Source: Riptortus pedestris (Eukaryota; Arthropoda; Insecta; Hemiptera; Alydidae). Taken from it: a DNA stretch of 64,000 nt. The DNA lies in assembly GCA_019009955.1 (NCBI GenBank), contig CM032230.1, positions 104,033,501 to 104,097,500 of the forward strand. The letters are read 5' to 3'. The stretch's first letter is position 1. Every line of letters begins with the position of its first letter. The position numbers were made by a program, and so were the translations under genes. This document shows, piece after piece, positions 59,263 through 64,000 of the stretch. The notes below the pieces were generated by a model. The model ran no database searches. It saw only the letters and a list, made by a program, of their open reading frames with translations, and was not told where the DNA came from.

Positions 59263-60111
59263 TATAAATATTTGTCTGTTAATGCTCTAGTGGTCGGAAT
59301 TTTTGTTTCATTGTTACCAAACTCAATATTTTATCGTTTTATATAAAAAGGAAGAGCAAGTTCGTTAATGGCTGGGAGGTGTTTAGCGAGGAATTTCGAA
59401 AATTCGGAATATCTCCGTTACTATACGTCATGTCGAAAAATATTAGAGATCCAATCTTACTGAAAATTGAATGATCTATATATGGTGTTCTGTAAATATT
59501 TTTGATATCATGAATATTAACCTAGATATTTTATAGTTTTCGGCTTTCAGTAAACCCCCACTCCTATTCACGTCATATTGACAATAAGCTGTCATATCAT
59601 AAACCACTTCATTTCAAGGTTAAATACCAAATACTGTTTTCACTGAAATTTTACTTTGTTTGATATATGCACATACGTTTTGTGATGACGTCATCAATTT
59701 AGATATTTAGTTTATTACTCGAAAATGTTTATTTGCTTTATACCATACTCTATATTTAATCGTTTCATTCTACACTAAAGATCCTATTTGTTATTGACTG
59801 AAATCGGACCTGGAATAGTGGGGGGTTTAGAGGGAAACACGAAACTCTTATCTTATCAGTTGAATCGGGAAATGTTATAGAACCAATCTTGTTATACTAT
59901 TGTTGCTCTACAATTGTTGTTTATGAGGATTCTCGTGACTCAAGAATTAAGCGAGTTATTTGTACTTTCTTGTTTTCTGCAGCCAGTCCCCCCTTCTATT
60001 GATAAGGTTTTTACATATAAATACAGAATATGTAGTGAGATGAGATTATAAGTTCGCTATTCTAGCACATGGGAAATCTGCTTAGTTTACGCATCACCTG
60101 CGTGAAGGACT

Positions 60112-60552
60112 CTTTCCAATGGGTTTTACTTCCAGGGTTTTCCAAAGGAGTCGGCTTCTGAGTAGTTTCTCTAATTCGTATTCATTCTGCGATTGCATGT
60201 TTTACAATAAACAGCGTATTGCATGTGTGTCATAGTGAAAGGGGGTCTTTAGCCATTAGATAAGAGTATAAGTTATTCACCTGCGATTAATTCTTAAGCG
60301 AGTTAACACCCACGGAACATGTTATGATATTTCTTTTCATATTTACCATTTCCACTCTACTCAGTAATTAGTTAAGTAATCGATATCCCATTTAATTTAA
60401 TGTAATTCAGGGAAGTAAATGTACCAAACAAGGCTTTTATTGCATGACATGCCCTATATGCCAAACTGCCATACATCTTGGTTGCAATGTATGTAGTATA
60501 GCTTGTTGATAAATTAGTGCTCTGATGACGTTATTGGTGTATTTAATGTTTT
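60112..60552. other. AT-rich DNA, nothing recognised
   Basis: No ORF or repeat match was seen. Confidence 0.45.
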
Positions 60553-60652
60553 TAATCAGGATCAATAAGAAGGCCAAGTCCTCTACTGTTTTTTAATATA
60601 ATGCAGAGTGCACTTTCGGAGTCATTGCTCCATCCTCAGTGCCTGCTGACAA
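60553..60652. mobile_element. half-copy of foldback element M1
   Basis: ATCAGGATCAATAAGAAGGC, AGTGCACTTTCGGAGTCATT and CTCCATCCTCAGTGCCTGCTG match one arm of 18583-18786. Confidence 0.65.
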
Positions 60653-60994
60653 ACACAAAAGTTAATTTAACATTCACAGCATGGCCAAAGGCAAAATAAT
60701 TAACAGTCATAAAAACAAACACAATATAAATAGTAAAAACAATGTTAATTCTTAAAACTAGTCAACTAATAAAAATATAAAATCTAATCACTAGTCAACT
60801 ACTAAAAATTAAAGCCAAAACAATAAAAAATTTAATAACAAGTCAAATAATAAAAGCAAACAACGATAAGCATATGTCAAAAACTATAAATAAAATTAAA
60901 AACTAAAAAAATACCACCTAAATTTCAGATTTATATGGAAAAACATATCATAGTGGGTGAGAACCTCTGAAAAAAAAAAAAAAAAAAAAATAAG

Positions 60995-61026
<32 letters not shown>

Positions 61027-61075
61027 TTTTTAGAACAACTCATTATCCTGTAGCGAAATTTTCAAATAGAATTTT
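60653..61075. repeat. strongly A-rich low-complexity tract with poly(A)
   Basis: From 60660 the plus strand is dominated by A with imperfect recurring ACTAGTCAACTA-TAAAAAT units (about 60758, 60790, 60837). Near-pure A follows at 60970-61024. The frame 60957-61175 starts in poly(A) and is not a gene. A decayed retroposon tail is possible. Confidence 0.6.
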
Positions 61076-61491
61076 AGCAGATTTCCCTTCAGGGAAATCA
61101 GCTATTGAGGTCGTACTCATGACGCGATTTTCGAAAAATTTCTTCAAATGTCCATCGATCCTACCCAGGAGATGACGAAAATGAGGTCCGTTCAAAATTA
61201 TATCTATCTATCTGTCTAATCTATATATATTTTTGTTGCAATTTTTGTTTGATTGTTACCAAACTCGATATTTAAACGTTTTATGCAATAAGACAGATCA
61301 AATTCGTTAATGGCTTAAATTGGTCCAGTTTACCATTTTAGTAAATGTGGGCCGATAACGGACGAGTGAGTTTCCCGCCAAAAGCTAGTTCGGCCGTTTC
61401 CGTAACTGTTCGGCTCTCGTATGCAGATTTCTCTATTGTATAACTTCACATGGGAAATCTGCTTAGTTTACGCAGCCCCTGCGTGACGGAC
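61076..61491 (+). mobile_element. HINE-A copy 22, internally deleted, both ends intact (416 bp)
   Basis: The 5' palindrome (AGCAGATTTCCCTTCAGGGA), conserved block, short CTAT/TA microsatellite and partial core join to the CCCGCCAAAAGCTAGTTCGG block and the 3' end (GGGAAATCTGCT, CGCAGCCCCTGCG, TGACGGAC). It is one of the least eroded copies. Confidence 0.87.
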
Positions 61492-62003
61492 TTTTTAATA
61501 TTTAAAATAAGAAATTTTTATTAGAGTGAATTTATCAAATTTAGATGAAGTTCTCTTAAATTAGATTTCATACTAATACAAGCTACAAAAAAGTATGGAA
61601 ATGACTAGAGTTGCTGGGAAAATGAATAAAAAAGAAAATCATTTTAGACTTTTTTACGACCCACCAAGCCACTTCATTTTTAGAACAGTTTTAGCAGGAA
61701 CCATAAGTAAATAAAAGTAACGAAGCAATATTTTTCACTTATTAGAATTGACATCAACAATTAATTTAAGGGCATATACGTAAAATGCATTCCATAATTA
61801 AAAGTTCAATTTAATTTATAAAATGTACTAAATTATTCTCACCACTGTAATTTAATAAAAACATTTAACCTATATTTGAAAAGGTTCAGACCTGATTGAT
61901 TTCACCCATTTAAGTGATCATTTATTTTAGTGGTATTACTCACTTTGAAAATCTTACTGTATTATTATTATAGAAAGTATTCCTTATCCGGAAGTCTTCA
62001 CTT
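61492..62003. other. AT-rich DNA, nothing recognised
   Basis: No open frame of note was seen. Confidence 0.45.
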
Positions 62004-62120
62004 AGCAGAAATCCCTTTAGGGAAACCAGTATTGGAGTCGTACTCATGACGCGATTTTTGAAATTTGTTTACAAATGTCCATCGATCCTACCTAAAAAAT
62101 GAGGTCCAAATGAGGCACGT
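62004..62120 (+). mobile_element. HINE-A 5' fragment
   Basis: AGCAGAAATCCCTTTAGGGA, GTCGTACTCATGACGCGATT and CCATCGATCCTACCTAAAAA, ending after AATGAGGTCC. Confidence 0.8.
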
Positions 62121-62480
62121 TCTCATGCCACCAATTGTATTAATAAAGGGTTGAGACTTGTTGTTTCATAATTGTCACCCCTGAAGAATCTTTTCTGTTC
62201 AGATTCAACCTCGTAACCTTCTCCAGTACTTCTCCAGCTACCATAAGTTTGGAATTTTCAACGGAATGCCGTACTTTTTATGACGGATTCTTATAGAAAA
62301 ACAAATTCTAATACGAGTTTATATCGGTGTATTTTTCGATTTGACGCATCCGTTAGCCGTAAAGTGCACTAATATTTATTTCAGAGAGGTCATGTTCTAT
62401 TGAAAAATGCTGCGGCATAGACGTTGTAGCCAACGAAATTATCTTTGAAACAAGTCGACGGAGAAAGGAATGAATTCTGA
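62121..62480 (+). mobile_element. family P repeat, copy 3
   Basis: CGTAACCTTCTCCAGTACTT, ATTTGACGCATCCGTTAGCC, CGAAATTATCTTTGAAACAA and GTCGACGGAGAAAGGAATG are shared with 32463-32765. It is the least eroded of the three copies. Confidence 0.65.
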
Positions 62481-62504
62481 CACACCTACTTATATCATAT
62501 TGAC

Positions 62505-63105
62505 ATTTTATTTATTATTTTATTTTTATTAAGAATATTACAGTCTGCATTTAAATGCATTTGGTAAGGTGTGATATGTACAATTCAAACGTCCTCCATC
62601 ACTCTCGACAGTAGCCACACCCCTTCACCACAATGAGAGGAGCAGCCTCTCCCTGCCTGGCAAGGAAGTCAACAGCTAAGGAGGAATGGCACTTGATAAG
62701 AAAATAGCCACTGCTATCACTTCATTTTACACTTCTATAGGAGATCTCTGGGCCATTGTCTCTTTAGGCGCCGCCCTGGAGGAGAATATGGATGAGTGGC
62801 ACTGGAAAGGGCTAGGACTTCTGGATTAGGATGATTGGATAGCCTGATTTTTGAATCTTATAGGAATTAAGTCCTTTACAAATGGAATATTAAGATCTTT
62901 ATGGAGAGTGTGGATGGTGATATAATATGGAGCATCTACTATGGTGTGCAGGACTTTGGATTGGAAGGTCTGGATGCGTCTGATGTTCGAAGGTTTTGCT
63001 GTACCCCACACTTTTATTCTGTATGTCCATATTGGTTTAAGTAGTAACTTGTATATAGTTAGTTTGTTTTCGGTAGACAAGTGAGATCTTTTATTTAGCA
63101 GTAGA
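62505..63105 (-). mobile_element. 5'-truncated Jockey-type LINE, 3' end with A-rich tail
   Basis: The ORF2 end (62826-63100), a 3' region of about 280 bp and an A-rich terminus (AATAAAAATAAAATAATAAA at about 62512-62531, minus strand) are present. It is cut at its 5' side against HINE-A sequence. Confidence 0.75.
62826..63100 (-). pseudogene. Jockey-type LINE ORF2, C-terminal remnant
   Basis: The frame opens upstream of the first listed codon. It reads LLLNKRSHLSTENKLTIYKL, then LLKPIWTYRIKVWGTAKPSN, then IRRIQTFQSKVLHTIVDAPY and LHKDLNIPFVKD. The S-L/ENK-YK-LKPIW-YG-WG-A-N-QRFQSK-LR-I--APWY----LH-DL-IP-V order is the well-known segment after the reverse transcriptase palm in Jockey-clade LINEs. 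An in-frame stop follows at about 62826. Endonuclease, the reverse transcriptase core and the N-terminal part are all missing, so it is dead. Confidence 0.85.
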
Positions 63106-63223
63106 TATTAACATAAGCTGTTATATTATGAATTACAGTATTCGAAGACTAAATTCCAAATATTGTTCTCCTTGAGTTTTTGCGGTTTGAGGTAAATACA
63201 AATTCAGCCCCTGCGTGACGGAC
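63106..63223 (+). mobile_element. HINE-A 3' fragment
   Basis: TAAGCTGTTATATTATGAAT, CTAAATTCCAAATATTGTTC and CAGCCCCTGCGTGACGGAC. The GGGAAATCTGCT part is deleted. Confidence 0.78.
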
Positions 63224-64000
63224 TTTTCTGTAACTCTAATTATAAAATCTATCGCTCGGTAATTCCTTGTCAAGTTAAGTTTTGCGGGGATGTAGCTGAA
63301 AGGCACTAACAATTACTCAAATGATCAGCTATTTTCTTTGTGGTCTGGAAGGGCTTCCAATTATGCCTCGGCGTTGAGTTGTGTGTCGGTATATGTGCGC
63401 ACCCTTCGACAGGAGTGACTGTACCTCCCCGTAGTTGGGTGCTATTAAGGGAGACGTGCTCAGCCCTTTATTAATTCAAGTCAATTTGCGGCTCAAGGTG
63501 AAGGGCTGTGTGTTGTGGGGATTGTCTCGAGACAGACAAGGGCCCCCGTGAAGGAGGATAGGAGGAGGGTGTCAATGACTCCTATGCTTTAATGACTTCA
63601 TTAAACCCTTATGAGGTGGCTCGAGTCTAGCTCTTAATAAACCCTTTAACGTCCTTCATTACCAAATTCATTTATGACTCGCCGGTCATTACAACTAATG
63701 ACTACCGAGTAATAGATCTCAGTTTTATATATAGACTAGTTCAAGAAGCAGCAGTAAGGTTACTTGCACATTTCTCAGAGACCGGTTTTAATAATTAAAC
63801 CAGTTCACACCCACCAAGATGAGTAAAGAATGAAATGATAATGACCTCATTATAATAATAATTAATTTATAGCAACTAATAATCCAATGTTATCCGTGGG
63901 GTGTGAGTCTTCCTCGGAAAACGTAAAGGTTTTTAAAACAGAAACGAGACCTGGTTTAGCCCAGCAGATTAGATACCAATCCGGCGTTAAAGGGGCGAAG
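63224..64000. promoter_or_regulatory. GC-richer non-repetitive block rich in TAAT/ATTA sites
   Basis: From about 63340 the composition becomes balanced and nothing is repeated in the window. Between 63560 and 63870 there are many TAATGAC, TTCATTAA, TTTATGAC and CATTACAACTAATGAC motifs, typical of homeodomain binding. No ORF was seen. A developmental enhancer or conserved element is a reasonable guess, by inference only. Confidence 0.3.

Larger units (their letters stand above)
58667..60111 (+). mobile_element. HINE-A copy 21, two-core variant with nested family B-like and SINE insertions
   Basis: The 5' end is badly eroded (AGCAGAAGGGATATCAG) and the TA run is short. A family B-like insert and a SINE follow. 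The first core resumes at about 59268 (CTGTTAATGCTCTAGTGGTC), then a diverged second core and the 3' end (GGGAAATCTGCTTAGTTTAC, CACCTGCGTGAAGGAC). Confidence 0.72.

Noticed and set aside
60957..61175. Lys-rich open frame
   Set aside because: It begins in poly(A) and continues into the 5' block of a HINE-A copy.

Overview
The window is AT-rich eukaryotic DNA, most likely from an arthropod and probably an insect. Supporting signs are the Helentron/HINE-type elements, tRNA-derived SINEs, Jockey/R1-type LINE tails, a piggyBac-type element, a Gypsy-type LTR and the lack of operons or dense ORFs. The species cannot be named from this sequence. I found no convincing host protein-coding gene, rRNA or functional tRNA. 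Almost all open frames are short and come from repeats or AT-rich chance frames. The window is best read as intergenic or long-intron DNA that repeats have filled.

The dominant feature is one interspersed family, here called HINE-A. Its 5' end is a near-perfect palindrome beginning AGCAGATTTCCC. Next comes a conserved block of about 110 bp, a microsatellite (usually TA; also GT, CA or CT) and a core starting near CTGTTAACGCTCTAGCGGTC. The 3' end carries the inverted counterpart GGGAAATCTGCT followed by a short ACGCAG/CTGCGT hairpin and GACGGAC. Copies sit between T residues with no target duplication, and some lie head to tail. This is the architecture of DINE-1/HINE non-autonomous Helitron-like elements. 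About thirty full, partial or nested copies lie between 1.3 and 63.2 kb, on both strands. Some carry a second, diverged core, and one (11.97-13.4 kb) carries the core as a roughly 436-bp tandem repeat.

A second family, B, ends in a CCCGGG/CCGGG hairpin followed by CTAG, which is Helitron-like. It carries internal tandem units of about 300 bp. It is found mostly inside the TA tracts of HINE-A copies (6.6, 26.5, 28.5, 42.7 and 58.7 kb), so one element's microsatellite seems to be the landing site for another.

Other elements are: a tRNA-derived SINE family with target duplications (3.4, 13.1, 24.8, 57.9 and 59.1 kb plus fragments); a second small retroposon family, W (35.1, 35.4, 38.4 kb); family P (32.5, 44.5, 62.2 kb); foldback/MITE hairpins (3.9, 10.4, 18.6, 57.0 kb); a piggyBac-type element with TTAA ends and a short N-terminal-like ORF (44.8-45.4 kb); a 661-bp solo LTR with ATAT duplication (45.4-46.1 kb) and a truncated inverted relative (22.9-23.3 kb); a 14-unit 98-bp minisatellite (23.35-24.7 kb); and two LINE ORF2 tails (51.5-51.8 kb and 62.5-63.1 kb, both minus strand).

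The stretches without repeats are mostly plain AT-rich DNA. Five of them are compositionally distinct, with more GC and dense homeodomain-type motifs: about 9.88-10.2, 17.45-18.2, 30.3-30.9, 49.0-49.7 and 63.25-64.0 kb. They are the best candidates for conserved regulatory DNA, but that is inference.
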